Made by a program: the position numbers and the translations under genes. A stretch of DNA of 64,000 bases from the NCBI GenBank assembly GCA_000149265.1, contig CH003412.1, forward strand, positions 2,492,140 to 2,556,139, given 5' to 3'. Source of the DNA: Ciona savignyi (taxonomy: Eukaryota; Chordata; Ascidiacea; Phlebobranchia; Cionidae). Below, piece after piece: positions 45,295 to 59,278 of this stretch; the first letter of the stretch is position 1, and each line of letters opens with the position of its first letter. Under the pieces are notes generated by a model that was not told where the DNA came from, ran no database searches, and saw nothing but the letters and a program-made list of their open reading frames with translations.

Positions 45295-48200
45295 TCAAGT
45301 TGAAAGGCACGTAACTTTATCAGTTAAAGCGTCTGAGTACGTATTCCATTTAAGCATCGCAAATTCGTTGGCTTGCTGTGTTGTTTTATCCTTGAAGCCG
45401 ATCATATGTTGCGAAAGTGGGATCTTAGTTCCCACCAACATTGAATCAGGCATTCCCAGTTTCCACCGCAATATACCTGTTATCCATACGTCGTCCAAGT
45501 GTATCATTTTGCTAACATCCGCAACTTCAACAAGCTGGGAAACTACTTCTACATTGGTAGCGTACATTCCACCTAAACAAAATTTCGGGTACGAGGTCCA
45601 CTTATACTCCTCTTTGGAGATAGACCATTTAGTGTTCGATCGGTGCGGCGCGTACCCTTCCATTACACTAAGGCCGCATATTATGGGGAACTCTGGCCAC
45701 TGTTTGTCCGCTTTCATGATGTGGAAACTTCGAATCGCTTCTCTGAATTTTAAGACGTCAATAATCATGTCGTCATCGGCTGTGACATAGATGTCATCCT
45801 TGCGAAGATTTGCGACGGCCCATTTCATTCCAGTAAGGGTTTTCGTCGTGATATTTCTGAAGGTAAATAAAGATCAAATATTCGGTTCAAAACACCTTTT
45901 CCTAATATATAAAATTACTTCTATAATATTCATATAGGACATAAAGTGGTCGCCTTGCAATAAAGATATGACAGCAGGGTACTCTTATGTACTCCCGAGG
46001 TGACAAAACGCAGAAAATCACCAGATTTTCTTGTACCTGCCGTTAGTTACTTAAGATTTTGTATAGTATTGATACCTATGTTTTGATAATTCGGATCGGA
46101 AATAGTTTCCACAGAAACCAATGTTAAGTGACTTCTTGTCGGCGAGAAAAAAGATTGTATGCCAACCTGTAAATATCTGGTCCATCAAATTGCAGAATGT
46201 CAGAGTTGTTGTTTATTTCCTTTTGCACCGACTTCAGCGTTTTGTTGGATGCCTTGCCAAGTATGAAAAATGTCTGGAATTCGCAACCATCAATGTAGCT
46301 CACTCGCCCCCACGTGCGGCGAATAATATCGCGCTTGAAGCGATACTCACAAGCGGATTTAACGAAAATGTAAACTCGACAATTCTGGTCTGTTGCGAAG
46401 AAGTTTTGGAATACGTTAAAAAAACACAAATACCAGCACACTACGACATACCCAAACACCATCTTCTAAACCGATGGCCTTCATTCAAAGACATACGATT
46501 TGGGCTGGTTAGTTAATTAGTAGCCCATCTGACCGTCACCCAAGTGGAAGTTGGATCGAAATCAGCCAACTGTTTCTCGGCATGGTCCTTAGACAAGCCA
46601 CTTGGCGGATGTTGCAGCAATTTTTATAAATTGATAGAAATTGTAATGGAATAATAAAAAATGTGCCCATATGTATCAAACCGAATTGCAATAACTCCAG
46701 TATAAGCCGGCGGTAAGAAGGAGATCTCATGTCGATTTCGTTTTCCACAACGTTTTCCACAACGCTCATTTATCCCCCCCCCCCCAAATAAAAGTTAAAT
46801 ATCCATTTATGCCCCCCAAAATAAAGTTATTCATAATACCTTGATATATTGGGCAGCTTTTCGTGAGGTTCGACCTTAACGTCGGCTCGGCGATTAGTGC
46901 TATGTCCGTGCTTCCCCTACCTTTGACCAGGGGACAATGGGACGTTTCCTTGGCAATGGCCAATACCTTCCTGAAACAAATAGTTTTGCTTAAATCGAGG
47001 TAAAATTAATAAGTCGATACCAGAGAGATCGCGTGGACGAATGATTAGTCGTTAAAAAACTAATATTTTTTAACCACCACCTATTTAATTCGGTTGTGTC
47101 CTTGGGCAAGGCACTTTACGGACATTGCCTGAACCCAGCGGATTAATGGGTTCTACCAAATTGAAGGAACGTGTCTATCATATACAACACACTGCAATAG
47201 CTCCGGTAACCCGTCGATGGGCGCGAGGTGATCTGACGATTGCCCGTGTGATAACCCCCTTGGTTTTCCCATTTACGGGGATAAACATGAATATCCTATC
47301 CTATCCTATTCTAAGTTTGTCGAGATGGAAAGAGACCGACAAGGGAGAGGAAAGACACCGACACCAACCACCAGCTTCCGGCCGGTTAGTCCTGCGGTTT
47401 AGTGCGTCGCCTTTCAATCGAAAGGTTTTAGGTACGAAACTTGTAGCTAGTTCGTCGGTTGTGTCCTTGGGCAACTCTATGGACATTGCCTGAACTCATC
47501 GGGTTAGTGGGTTTTAGCAAATTGATGGAACGTGTCTATCATATACAACACACTGCAATAGCTCCGGTAAGCCGATGGTGGGTGCGGCGAGGTAATCTGA
47601 CGATTTCCCCTTGGTTTTTCCATTCACGGGTAAACATAAATATCCTATTCTATTCAGCATTAATTTGCAGGAAAAGAACAATAAAAATATAGGCGGTTGT
47701 ATGGCCGAATACTTCACACAAGAGATTCAAATATTGTCCCATTGATATAAAAAAGAAAAAAGAACAATGAAAAGCATCGATACCGCAAGGAGCAGTTTAA
47801 AATTATTGTTGTGATTGGAAACTAAACTTTTTTGTTCAGTGCAAGGAAATAAGCCTTATACGCAGCTCACAGGTTTACGTAGAACTGAAATAATTATACC
47901 GGGTAATTCTTTGACGGTTTTGGTAAATCTTGCTGTTTACTCCACAGCTGACCTATGTAACCACATTACTTTGACTGTACTTTGTTTTGTGAAACAAGTC
48001 AAAAAATATAAAATTAGAAAAGAAAATGTACTAGTATTAAATTAATTAGTTTAATAAGCGTCGTGTTTTAACGACTGTAGTGTTTGTCGTCAGTTTTCTG
48101 CTACCAACTTTACACTAGTAAACATAATCAGTTTGTTTTATGCTTTTGCATTGTACCATAGATACGCACGTATTTCTGTTACTGAATTCCCACAATCGTA

Positions 48201-48473
48201 CTTAGCCTGAAACAAACACTAGGCCGCCGATTGAGACTAGTGCTTAAGGGCAAAGACATAATTTCATATCCTTATTGCATACTATACACTGCAATACCTC
48301 CGGTAAACCAACTGTGGGCACGAGCTAACTCCGACACTATAGTTTAAATAACCGACAAAATTACAGCGCCTATATATAAATACATACCTATCACGTGAAA
48401 GCTTCAGCAGAAAAATGGTATTGAGTACACTAAGAACCAAACAAAACAGTAGAGACAACTTTTTCTCAAACAT
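45295..48473 (-). CDS. GT31 beta-1,3-glycosyltransferase (galactosyl- or GlcNAc-transferase), type II membrane protein
   Basis: This is a Golgi enzyme of family GT31, which transfers galactose or GlcNAc in beta-1,3 linkage to glycoproteins or glycolipids. Four exons (48388-48473, 46840-46970, 46167-46389, 45295-45856) join in phase to give 333 aa. Residues 5-24 (KLSLLFCLVLSVLNTIFLLK) form a signal anchor after a 4-residue cytosolic end. Family motifs are RDIIRRTWG, ITTKTLTGMKWA, the metal-binding DxD as YVTADDDMII, YPKFCLGGMYATN and HLDDVWITGIL (the EDV(Y/W)xG motif, with D for E). The length fits short GT31 members (about 300-420). Acceptor and exact linkage cannot be read from the sequence. 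The long first intron holds two SINE copies antisense to the gene. Confidence 0.92.
47091..47314 (+). repeat. SINE family 1 with short-repeat tail
   Basis: The body and 3' end are intact (GGTTGTGTCCTTGGGCAAGG to AACATGAATATCCTATCC) and end in CCTATCCTATCCTATTC, a short (CCTAT)n tail. The head is worn. It lies in the first GT31 intron, antisense to the gene. Confidence 0.75.
47379..47657 (+). repeat. SINE family 1, second copy in tandem orientation
   Basis: It starts CCGGTTAGTCCTGCGGTTTA, then CAATCGAAAGGTTTTAGGTA, and ends AACATAAATATCCTATTC. Together with 47091-47314 it forms a direct pair separated by about 65 bp. Confidence 0.75.
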
Positions 48474-50596
48474 TTAATTAGCTACCACTTGATGCTCTAC
48501 ACAAGCTAGAAGGTAATAAAGTGTATAAGTCGCTATGATGATGTTTTCACTTCTGAACAACACCCGACACTAAATAAAAGCTACGTCCATACGTCATCAC
48601 TTTGCGTGATCCCTGTATTTTACGCGGTAAACATAACTCAATTATTATTAAGTTTGGGAGTGTTGAGTATTGACGACTAACTTACTTTTTCGCTTTTACT
48701 TTACAATAGAGAAAGTAACAAAAAGAGAGGTAATGATTCAAATACAGAAATCGAATCAACTTGTACTTTCGCCGCAATCTAACCATCATCACGTGAGCTA
48801 CGTAATATCACCTGTAATGTACCGACAGACTAAAAACATTAAACGACCAGTTGTACTCTATTTTCAACCTCCCTTGCTAAATTGCGTTGTCTTGCTAAAT
48901 TTAGTTGCCTTGTGTTGTAATATTTCTTGAACGTTTCTGGCGTTTCATTTAAATCTGTAAAAATATCTTCACAAGTTCCGAGTTAGAATAAGATTTAGTA
49001 CATAACTAGGTAAATCTCACACAGCAGAACGGTATGGTTTTATATTGTTTGTTACTTAAATTTCAATAAGGAAATATTTGCGCTCTTCATTTGCCAGGAT
49101 AGAAACAGCCTGATGCCATGGAAAATTAAAACAATAGGGTACTGTGTGGGTAGGCACCGAAAACGTGAATCTGCGCGCTTCAGTATGGATAAAAACCTTA
49201 ACGGTTTTAGTCTCACGCCGACAACTCTTGTTGAAGGCCTTATTTCTAAGTATTGTAGTGTTTTGTATTTAATCATCATGAATAAAGAAGTGTAGTTTCT
49301 TTATTGTATTAACATGATTAAATTTATAGCCATACAGAACTTTAATTTTAACCCCAAAATAAATACATTTTACGTATTCCCCCCAATAGATACGTATCCC
49401 TATTCTTACAGAAATGCTATCCTAATATATGTAGGCGCCTCTATATTGCTGCCTATGTAGTGGGGACTGGGATCGGACCAATGGCCCAAATATTAAAGGC
49501 AGTCTGGTGTTTTTTAAGGAGTTGTTACATTCCTTTGTTCTTAAATATCGTAAGCTACATGCCAGCGAACTAAACCCCCGCTACGAAACCAATATTTTGC
49601 AGTTTTGATTTTAACTTCTCATAACAGGCAATATCGACCGTAATCTGATATGATTGAAAATACAATGTTTTAATGAGTGCTGTAAAGCTGAAATGATATA
49701 ATTGCACTACACAGCACAGTGTATTGTTGTCAAGCCGTCTGTTAAAATTAAATCAAAAGGAAAACTATGTTTTTCAAAATTGAAATTGCAGTAGCCGCAC
49801 GAAAAGAATACTGATTGAAACTTCGACAATGAAAAAGTTCAAAAGCGACATGGTTGCAAAAAAGTACCGCGGGAAAGGGACATGTTAACCCAAATGCAAT
49901 GCAATTGCTCATAATTTGATGTTTATAACTTATAGAAAAAACGTCGGTTACTGTAAAAATCAAAGAAGTTCTGCACCTATGGTTTCACGCCATTTTCACT
50001 GTGTACAGCGCAATCACTTTCCACGAGAAAGCACGAGGGATTCAATGCAATAACCTCAGCAACGGAAACAATGGCTGAGAAATGGCTAATCGATATTTTG
50101 ATTAATGTTAAAAGAACCGAGAAACATGGCCTCATTATGAAAATAATTACAGAAAAAGAAGTGACGATGATTAAGGTTAACTTGAAAGATTTCAAATCTG
50201 GAATCAACTCTTAAAAAAAATAACGAACGCATGAAAAAATACAGAAAGGTTTCATTCAGATTAAGATCAGTAAAAAAAAGAAATACATTGAATAATCTCC
50301 AGTGCTTCATCAATTATTTTAAACGATGTGTTATTGACTTAAATGCATAGTATACTGTTAATCACAGGTAAAACTTGCAATATATAAATATGTGTCATAA
50401 TAACATACCGATTACGGGATGACTTCTAAGCGATTTGCCAAAAATACATTGCAGGACTTTAACCGTTAATGAGGGTAAACGTTGATTAAAAAAACATGGT
50501 GCTGATTTGTGGAGCTTTTACACAGATGCGGACAGGTGCCCAGTATTTGAGGTGAATAAAACTAGGCAGTAATTTTTTATTGGAAATGTATAGAGA
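48474..50596. other. Spacer between the GT31 start and the SLC18B1 stop
   Basis: This is about 2.1 kb with the presumed GT31 promoter and the very short SLC18B1 3' UTR. It is AT-rich with no repeat of the SINE families that I could align. A 47-codon + strand frame at 50071-50214 with a good start context is the only coding-like item; see findings. Confidence 0.55.
50577..50582 (-). terminator. Polyadenylation signal of SLC18B1
   Basis: The - strand reads AATAAA here, only about 15 bp past the stop codon at 50597-50599. This implies a very short 3' UTR if used. Confidence 0.55.
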
Positions 50597-53500
50597 TTAC
50601 TGTATGGTTGGGTTCGGTTGCAGTAATGGCTTTTTTTCGTCTCTGGAATCTTCAGACGTGTCATCGTCAACAAAATGCTGCCGTTTATGGCGGGTTCGGT
50701 AGCGGTAATATCGCTGAGCTAGTTTCAATAACGCCTGGAACGGAAATGGGGTAAGCTGGTATTTTTTATTTATTTGGATTGAAGCACGCAAGTGGCGTTA
50801 TTACAGGGTAATCTACAGATTGCCTACGCCCATTATCGGGTTGAGCGGGCTATTGCAGTAAGTTGAATATATTGGAGACATTGCTACTGTTTTTGTTCTA
50901 GAAGTTAATCCAATAGGCTTTGGAAACGTCTCTTAAGTGTCTTGCTAAACAGCCGAACTTTAAGTCAAGGTGCTGTTAGTTTGAATGAATCTCCACGTTA
51001 GTATGAATGAATCTCCATGAATCTTATAAGTATTTACTGATAGCTGCTTTGGTATCATGGGATGTACGTAACTTGAAAAATTCCCGTTCACCAAATGGTC
51101 CAAAACTGAAGGACACTCTAAAAAAACACATTTTTGACTAAAAGATAGAGTACACACGTTAACACTTTTTCAAGGAAAAACTAAGGTTGATACCCACCAT
51201 GGTCAATGAAACCAACGCAAACATAGCGGCGGCATCGCTGAAACTAAACATTTCAACGAGAACCCCACCCAACGTGGGTCCGATGATGTCACCGATCGAG
51301 AAGGACATGTTCCACAGTCCAGACACCAAACCGTACTGCGCCAGTAAACTCTCCTGGATCTGCAGCTCTCTGGGTGTAGAAACGTTGATAAAACTTTGTG
51401 GCCACAGTTTGGTTTATAATAAAGCATTTTATTAGGTTTTGCTCGAAAATTTGGAGGGATTCGAGTTTAGGTCGCAGATCACATTTTTAAATTTAAGTTG
51501 TGTAAAAACCTAACGCTTCTTGTAGCAGGATTTTGAGTGACAGTCTTTTTTGTATGGTCAGTTTACATTGGGAGAGATAGGGAGAATAATTGGTTAAACA
51601 CATTATTTAGGCCGGATCCAAACAGACGGTTGTGCTTAAGAGCACAGTAGTTGTTTTTTATGACATGTTAGCAGCATACACTTACACAATACATGGGACA
51701 ATGTTGAAACATCACCCTACACACAGGGAGAAAAGGTAGCCTTTACATCACAACAACCACATACTTGGCAGCCATCAGCATCTCATTGAAGGTTGGCATG
51801 AGTGTGGCCCCAAAAAACAAACCGTTGACCATCGTACTCACGAACACCAACCACTCTCTCTGATGCGTCCAGCCGAACAAATGCCTGAAGATGGTAGCAG
51901 GACCCACAAGTGACATGCCCACTGCTAAGCCGAAAGAGCCCACCTCCATTAGGTAGGAGTTCTTCCTAAAATATCAGGTTACTCGTGGTATGGGGGCGCA
52001 AATTGACCAGTAATGAAGGTCTAAATAACCAGTTATTTCGCTTGCATTTAAGAAATATCGCGTATATATGCTAGTTACTAATTACGTTTATATGACTATT
52101 TTGGATTACATTAAATAAATTTATGGTAAAATGGATAAGTTAAAAGATTAAAGATGAATGAAACTTGGGGTTCATATAAAATAAGGTTCATATAGATGTG
52201 TTTTATTATATTAAATAAATTTGATCTTATATTGAAATGAACAAAGAAAAAATGTTTTAACAGGTTGCTATGTTTAGCCCTGTAAACAAGATACAAAAGG
52301 CACAGAATAAAGTTTTTTAAGAAACCGAAAAACATAAGTGTAAAGAATTTCTACGGATTTTTAAGAGCAAACTACTAATTAGAAGCACTGAAATCAATTT
52401 TCCATATATTTATAAATTACCAAATCATAGTTGGAATTCTGTAAGTGATGCTGTGTAAACATTTTAAGATGCTTTATGTTGTTTGCAATTATGACATCAA
52501 CAGTTATCGAATAATCACAGTGTAAAGTGATTCAATAGCATTAAGTAATATTAATATTTAATAACGTTGGACGAAAAGTTCAATAATGTAATTAATATAC
52601 CACACAATGAAATCAGCTTACCATCGGTCAGCGATGTAGCCCCATAACGGAGAGAGACCGGCGTAACACACACTGCCAGCCAACGATACCAAACTTATCA
52701 TGATGGCATTCATACCAAGCTGTGGGTAAATGGAGTTGATAACAAAGTAAGGAAATAGGATGAGTATAATAATTTCCGACTATTTAAATTGGGTTAAAGT
52801 TCACACTCACACAATATGATTTTAAATCGAATATGTATGTGAACTTTATGTCTGTCATAAACCAGGATTCTTATAAGGTTAACTAGTGATCATAAAATAA
52901 ATTGAAACGGTTTTACATCGTTTATCAGCAATTGTAATGTCCGTTTAAAAATATAGTTAACTGAAATAACAAATAATAATATAAGGAAAGTTACATGGTT
53001 TACATTTAAGAGTTATTGGTCGTTTTCTGTTAGGTAAACACACCAATTGGATAAGCACTTCTTGATTTTTATTGTGGTTAACCGACAACAGATCATTTAA
53101 AAAAGTAACTATTACATAATAACACAGAAAAATTCTGAAACTTTTACACTTTTTTAATTTAGTTTTTAAAAATTTTCCAAACTAAATATTTAAAATTATT
53201 CACAAAAACTGAGGATGAATGTAAAGACAATCAAAATATTAGGGAAGTAACCTTGTGTTATAATCTTTGGATAATCCCTACTCATGTAACCTTTTAATCA
53301 TACTTATGTAAATTCCTGTTGTTTAACACATAACACCTAATGTACTCAATACTGGTTGCGCTTTACAGCACATTTTTTCATCAGGACCTTTTATTGTTTG
53401 AATTTATTGTATTCTGCTTTTTGGGGGCCAATATATATTTAATATTTAGACCTTTTTTCATAAAATGTTTTACAAATTGTTTTGCTGTCTTTCCCTGATC

Positions 53501-56500
53501 CTGTGTTGTGATTTAATAATATGCTATTTATAAAAATGAATAAACTAACCAAATATTTAAAATCAAACAAGTTTAGGGGATGATTTGAATCAATTCTAGT
53601 TTTATTGCAACATCCACTTATGTAATAAGCTTTCATTTTGCATTCCAAAAATATTTCATGCAATTTGATAAAAAAAGTAGAAATAATAATAAAAAACAGG
53701 TGACTTAATGCATATAAAACCACTCAATGTAGGTGGTTAGGTGTTCTTTATTATAGTGTACCACCGTTATTTACAGCTGATGACAGATTATAAAAACAGA
53801 TTGTATTTGAACAACCTTAATTGCATGTTTGTAAAGCAATCTCTTCGAAGCATTAAATCAATAATGTACATCCACACACAGGCACGTTTTAAGCAACAGA
53901 AATGACCCACTAAATTACTGGGCTTCTAACTTACAGTCTGCCTAAGTTAGGAGAATAGGGAATTTTATGTAAAAATAAACTTATATATAACTGAATAATT
54001 TTTATAAAATGTATTTAAATTTGGTTATAGCTAATACATATCTACAGCAATATGATTGAGTCTGCCGGTGTTGCTGTTTTAGAATTTGAAAAACATTAAT
54101 TTACTGAAATGGTATGAACAGCCTTTTCGGAGATTACATTACACACCATGCTTGAGATAACTTGTTATATGTTATACAATTTTACAATATGGGACTTAAA
54201 AAATGGGAAATTAAGATAATTTGTTGGGATGCTGGAGCAAATAATGATTTCATATGAGTGTAAAAATATCATTGGATTGTGGTTGAAAACTAATTTTTGT
54301 CATTTACATTGTGTCATACTATTTGAGATTAGGGATGTCTATTACAGAAATAGAAAATGATTCTGAATTTTTTTTTAATTCTGTCAATTCCCGATTAAGT
54401 GCTCATTGTACTACAAAATAAGTGACAGGACCGGACCAGCAATATTAAATATAAAATTTAAACTAAAAATTAAAAAAGGTTGATTTGTTTTTCAGTTTGT
54501 AGCGATAAAGATTATAACTAAAAATTAAAATTATTTCTGCAAACTAAAAGAAAGTAATATTATTTTCCTGATTCAACTTGGTTGAAGTTGTTTTTTAAGT
54601 AGTAAAAAATAAAGTTTTAAAAAACAACCCTAAATGACATTGTATACCCTGGCTTTATGGGGTGTCCTGCACACCTGCCTTATATTAAAATCGAGGATCT
54701 ATAATATAGATTTTCTATCCAAACCTCTGATAATATGAATCCAATATTACTTTTCAGAAATTAAACGTCAAAAGTTGGATTAGACATTTTTGCATGGACA
54801 CTTTCAGTGAAAAAAATCTTAATTTGCTTTGTGAATATTTTGTCCAATTTTTGATGAAAAAAAGAAACTTTTATATTTTTTATATGTTTATGACAGTTTT
54901 TTGCCTAGGCAGCATAGTCAATAACGCACACATTTGTTCCAAGCATAAATGATTAATCTTTAACTGTGGCACTGCCACAAATGCCTGGTAGTACTTGTAC
55001 CAATGTGACACCAATTATTAGCCGTGTAGCAGAGGTATAACCTGTTTTGTTAGTTGCAAAAGTGTATCGCCTTGTTTTATGTGGAATTTTAGGGATCAGT
55101 TTGAACAACTGGCACTCCTAACCTTTAAATGTAATAAGGAATTTGCACTAGCAAAAAAACAAATGTTTCCAACTCCAAACAAGGTAACAAGAACCTAAAT
55201 TGGTGATTAAAGAAGAAATCGAGTTTTTTTTACATAAATAGGGTTGACTATGGAAACAAAACAAGATGCAGTTACATTGTGACCAAAAAAACCTTTAATA
55301 CATTTAAATGCATTTTGTGTGCAATATGATATATTGGTAAATAAAACACACGGTGGGTATTTTTTCCGATATTTTGTTACCATGCCTCCTGCATTTTTCC
55401 ATTCATGGGAATACTTACAAGTTACAAGTATCCAATCCAAATGGGCTATAAGAAAAACCAATTGTTTGTTAAAATTTACCAATTTCTATTCCCACCTCAT
55501 TGTTTAGAAACTCGGACACAGTAGCGATCAGAAAACTGTTGATTGAAAAAACCACAATGATAACGGCGCTTGACAACAGCGCACTCGAGTGGCGAAGTAG
55601 GTACATTGGGGAAGTGGACGAGATTTGAGGTTCAACTGAAACAAATCGAAAAAATATTGATTGGTGGTGGCATGTTTTTTTTTAAATACAAACTACTGTC
55701 AAATTAAATCAGTCATTACACAAACATAATTTTAAGGTTGCCAGTCGTATCAATTACAACAAAATTGCAGTGCAAATTGCACCTAATAAATAAATTACAC
55801 TAAAGTTGCTATCTAATATAATTAATTGATACATATTACTATGCAGCAACATGGTTATTGTTTTATGATGAAGTTTTGTCTCCATGTCAAAATATTTTTT
55901 TATAATTTTTAAGTGGCATGGTAAAAAGTACATTTAAACACTATCTTTTAATAGTTCGACATAAAATGAGAAATCTATACTGAGAAACCAGCAAACCATT
56001 ACTATTTACCCAATCTCCAAAAATAGAAAAAAAACTAAAAACTTCAAGTTAACAGGCTAGGCTACAAATAGTTATACCTGCTAGTTATGCCACAATTAAA
56101 AGAAACGAACCTGGTACATATGGAAGAGTATACCAGCATACTATGAGCAGGGTGACCTGGATACCACCCAGCACCATGAATGGGAGCATGTAGCCTCCTG
56201 CCTGGAATATAGGATAATGTCGCAAACCATAATTTAAGACATACATAGTTAATTAAAGATGGTTAATTTTAGTGCAAACTGCAAGTTGGCTCGATTGGTT
56301 TATAGAAAACCTGCATCAGTTGTGATATTCCTAATTTTACTATTGGTATTAGCAATAATGTGATTTAAAGAATGGTATTTCAAAATCTAGTAAAAACAGG
56401 AAAAAATACATTTTTATTATTTTAAACATTATAGGGTTTTAAAAATTTAAAACAAAAAAAGGAACTGTATAATTATTAATTATAACTTTGTTTTTTCAAT

Positions 56501-59278
56501 CCTTATTTAATGACCTTGTAATAGGTCAACATTTTGGCATTTTGTCCGAATACTTACTGTGTACAAAGTGCCCCCCACCACTGGACCCAGCATTCCGCCA
56601 ACCCCAACCAGAGCTTCCGATAAGCTTAGCACTGTGATGGAACGCTCGGAAAACTCTTGAAACACGATGGCGAACATCGCAGTGAATGCTGTGCTGCTTC
56701 CGACCCCCATTAAGGCCCGGCTGATGATAGACAGTGCTAGGAATGGGGTTGGACCCACATTTCCAATGAACCTGAAAGGATAAGGTTAAATCTTGCCCAG
56801 GGTCAAATATGAAATCTTGCCCAGAGTAAAATGTTGACCAAATTTTAATGTCTACCAATTGCAGGGTTTAATATATCATCATCATTTATTAACAGCAACA
56901 CTTAAGCAGTTATTAAAACCTCCTTAGAGGTTTTAAATCGCTTTCAAAGTTAAAAAAATATTGGAATGCAGAGATTTTTCCAATACTACCTAATGACATA
57001 ACACATATGAGTAACATTTTATGGCCTATATTCCTGATCCCATCACTAACGCGGACCCACTCCAACTATTGTATATGGGCATACACCAAACTCACCCAAA
57101 ACATATGATTGCGCCGGCATTCCAAAACATTCCAGCTATCACACAGAACTTGGCCCCAACTCGAACTAACTGCAAAGAAGAATAAACTACTAACTAAACT
57201 ATGTAATGGTAAGATGTAAGCCTAGTGTAATTTAACTAAATTACTAAGTTTAGTGTATTGGAACATCAATGGAATAGATAAAAATATAATAATGGAATTT
57301 TGCACCCTTGAGAAAGTAACAAATTATGTGCATGGTAGCAGTGACCTGTGATATATAGTACACTAACCATATTGTATGTACACTCAATATAAAGAATTAC
57401 CGATAAAGCTGAATAGTGTTCGGTCAATTACATTTATCCACATTTTAATTTAGACTAATCACTTTCTGAGTTAATAAAATTAATTTACGAGCTATGTACA
57501 ATTAAATTAATAAACATGTGTACAATTAAAAATTATAAGATTAAGTGACATGAAGAATGGACTTTACCCAAAGTGCATCAGAACTGAACAAGCTAAGTAA
57601 TAAAATTTAATTGGATGCATTTTGTACAACTATAAAATATTTTAGATCATAAGCATACTATTTAGTCGGCCATTGGCACAAAAGTTAATCAACATACAAT
57701 ATACATGTTGGTATGTTTAACTACAGACAAAAAATTTGCATTGTTGTTTTGTTTACTATATTTGATTATCAGTTTAAATTATAAATATTTAAATTAGGCT
57801 TTATTAAGGTTTATATTATAAGTGGGTAGTTTGTCTGTCCTCTGGTAATCTATCATAACAGCCATGCTGTATTTCACCAATTTTAGACTATATTACTTCC
57901 TGCATTCTGGACCACTTTAAAATTTAAAACAAGAAACAAAGCAACCTTGGGGAATAAAAATAGTTCAACAACACCTAAGCACTTGAATGGCAGCACTAAG
58001 CTTAAAGGTATTAAACACTCACCACTAGCCCAATGATAAATGAGAAGAATATCCCAGCGATTGAATATGAAGAAAATATCATGCCCACTTGAAAAGGAGT
58101 CAACCCCTTTTCTGCAGCCTAAAAATTAAGAAATAAGTACTGCATATTTTCTACTGGTTAATCTTATTTTTAAGGAAAATGGAGAATAAAATAGAGATAT
58201 CAATGTCCCATATTAACCAGAAACATGTTTAGTATATGGAGAGCTGTTAGTTTAGGAACAAGTTAATCATCACTTTGTGATTAGTCATAAATTTAAATTT
58301 TATTCACAAAAAGTCTGATCTTTTTAAATTACAATATATTCTAAACTGTTTTAAATATTACTATATGATCTAAACCAAAATATTGCCAGTATATTATATA
58401 TTCTACACAATAACTAGAAAAGCTGCTTATTAAAACATCTTGGATTAAAATTAAAGGTCAATACATGGTAATGGTTATGTTATGACCAATGACGTACCAC
58501 AACAGGGAAAAATGGCGATATGGCTGAGTAACCCATGATGTCATTAAGCGAGAGCAAAACCAGGGAGATGAATACTTTCAACTGACGCTTAGTGAATCCA
58601 CAATGCAATTTTTCTTCAATATCCTCTGTGGGCTAAAACAATTATGTTGATGGGTTATTAGGCAAATACAAGTTGTTGTACATCATAGAGGTTCTTCTTT
58701 ATGTATTTAACCGATAATACTGTTAAGCTTATGTTAAATATACGTCTTGTTCTGGGTCACTTGTTTACACAAACATTGGCTAGCTGGACGAAAAAATAGC
58801 AAAAATGAAAAAAATAGCACAAAAACAGGTCAATAAATATACCTGGGATGGCACATGTCAAAATGTAAATATTAAATTGAATGAAACTTACTTTTTCATC
58901 TTCTGTCAAAATGGGGCAAGAATCGTCAGCTAAGATATCATCCACATTACATGGTAGGACAAGATTTGATACAAATTGATTGTGATCCAGTGAACCATAT
59001 GTTTTACAGTTATTTTGATTTAACGAGCGTGGAGCAATTTCATTTGAATTTAAAGAAATGGGCATTGATACAGAGTTCGACCGCCGATACAATGGCATAA
59101 TTTTTGGGGCATTGTACTGATTCTCAGTTCTCTCAAGTTCATTTTCATATGCATAGTCCAATATGCTCGAATTTGGGCAAGAGCCTTTGGTACATTCAAA
59201 CTGAACATCTGTTGAAGTATCTGAGTGTCCATCTGAGTTGGGCAATGCCACTGCAGAGGCATTTGCATGCTCTGGCAT
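50597..59278 (-). CDS. SLC18B1: MFS vesicular amine/polyamine transporter (SLC18B1-like)
   Basis: This is a 12-helix major facilitator protein resembling SLC18B1, a proton-driven vesicular polyamine transporter. Exons recognised: 58892-59278, 58498-58632, 58023-58118, 57096-57169, 56558-56771, 56111-56201, 55496-55635, 52622-52719, 51765-51966, 51198-51369 and 50597-50734, about 582 residues. Residues 1-129 are a hydrophilic extension beyond the usual 456 aa. Motifs include GLTPFQVGMIFSSYSIAG, VRVGAKFCVIAGM, LSEALVGVGGMLGPVVGG (the antiporter-type motif C region), AGGYMLPFMVLGG, MPTFNEML and YGLVSGLWNM with IGPTLGG. The tail is acidic and ends KKPLLQPNPTIQ, with a dileucine-like LL. All joins are in phase except 52622 to 51966, which is off by 2 nt modulo 3. 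The 2.8-kb intron 52720-55495 is AT-rich and shows nothing recognisable. Confidence 0.91.

Noticed and set aside
45368..45790. 140-codon + strand frame
   Set aside because: Antisense of the last GT31 exon, whose - strand frame has the DxD and HLDDVW motifs.
46121..46516. 131-codon + strand frame
   Set aside because: Antisense of GT31 exon 46167-46389 plus flanks.
47125..47493. 122-codon frame beginning [19 protein letters not shown]
   Set aside because: It is the translation of the SINE; the same peptide appears on the - strand at 16310-16552 because that SINE copy is similar. It is a repeat, not a protein gene.
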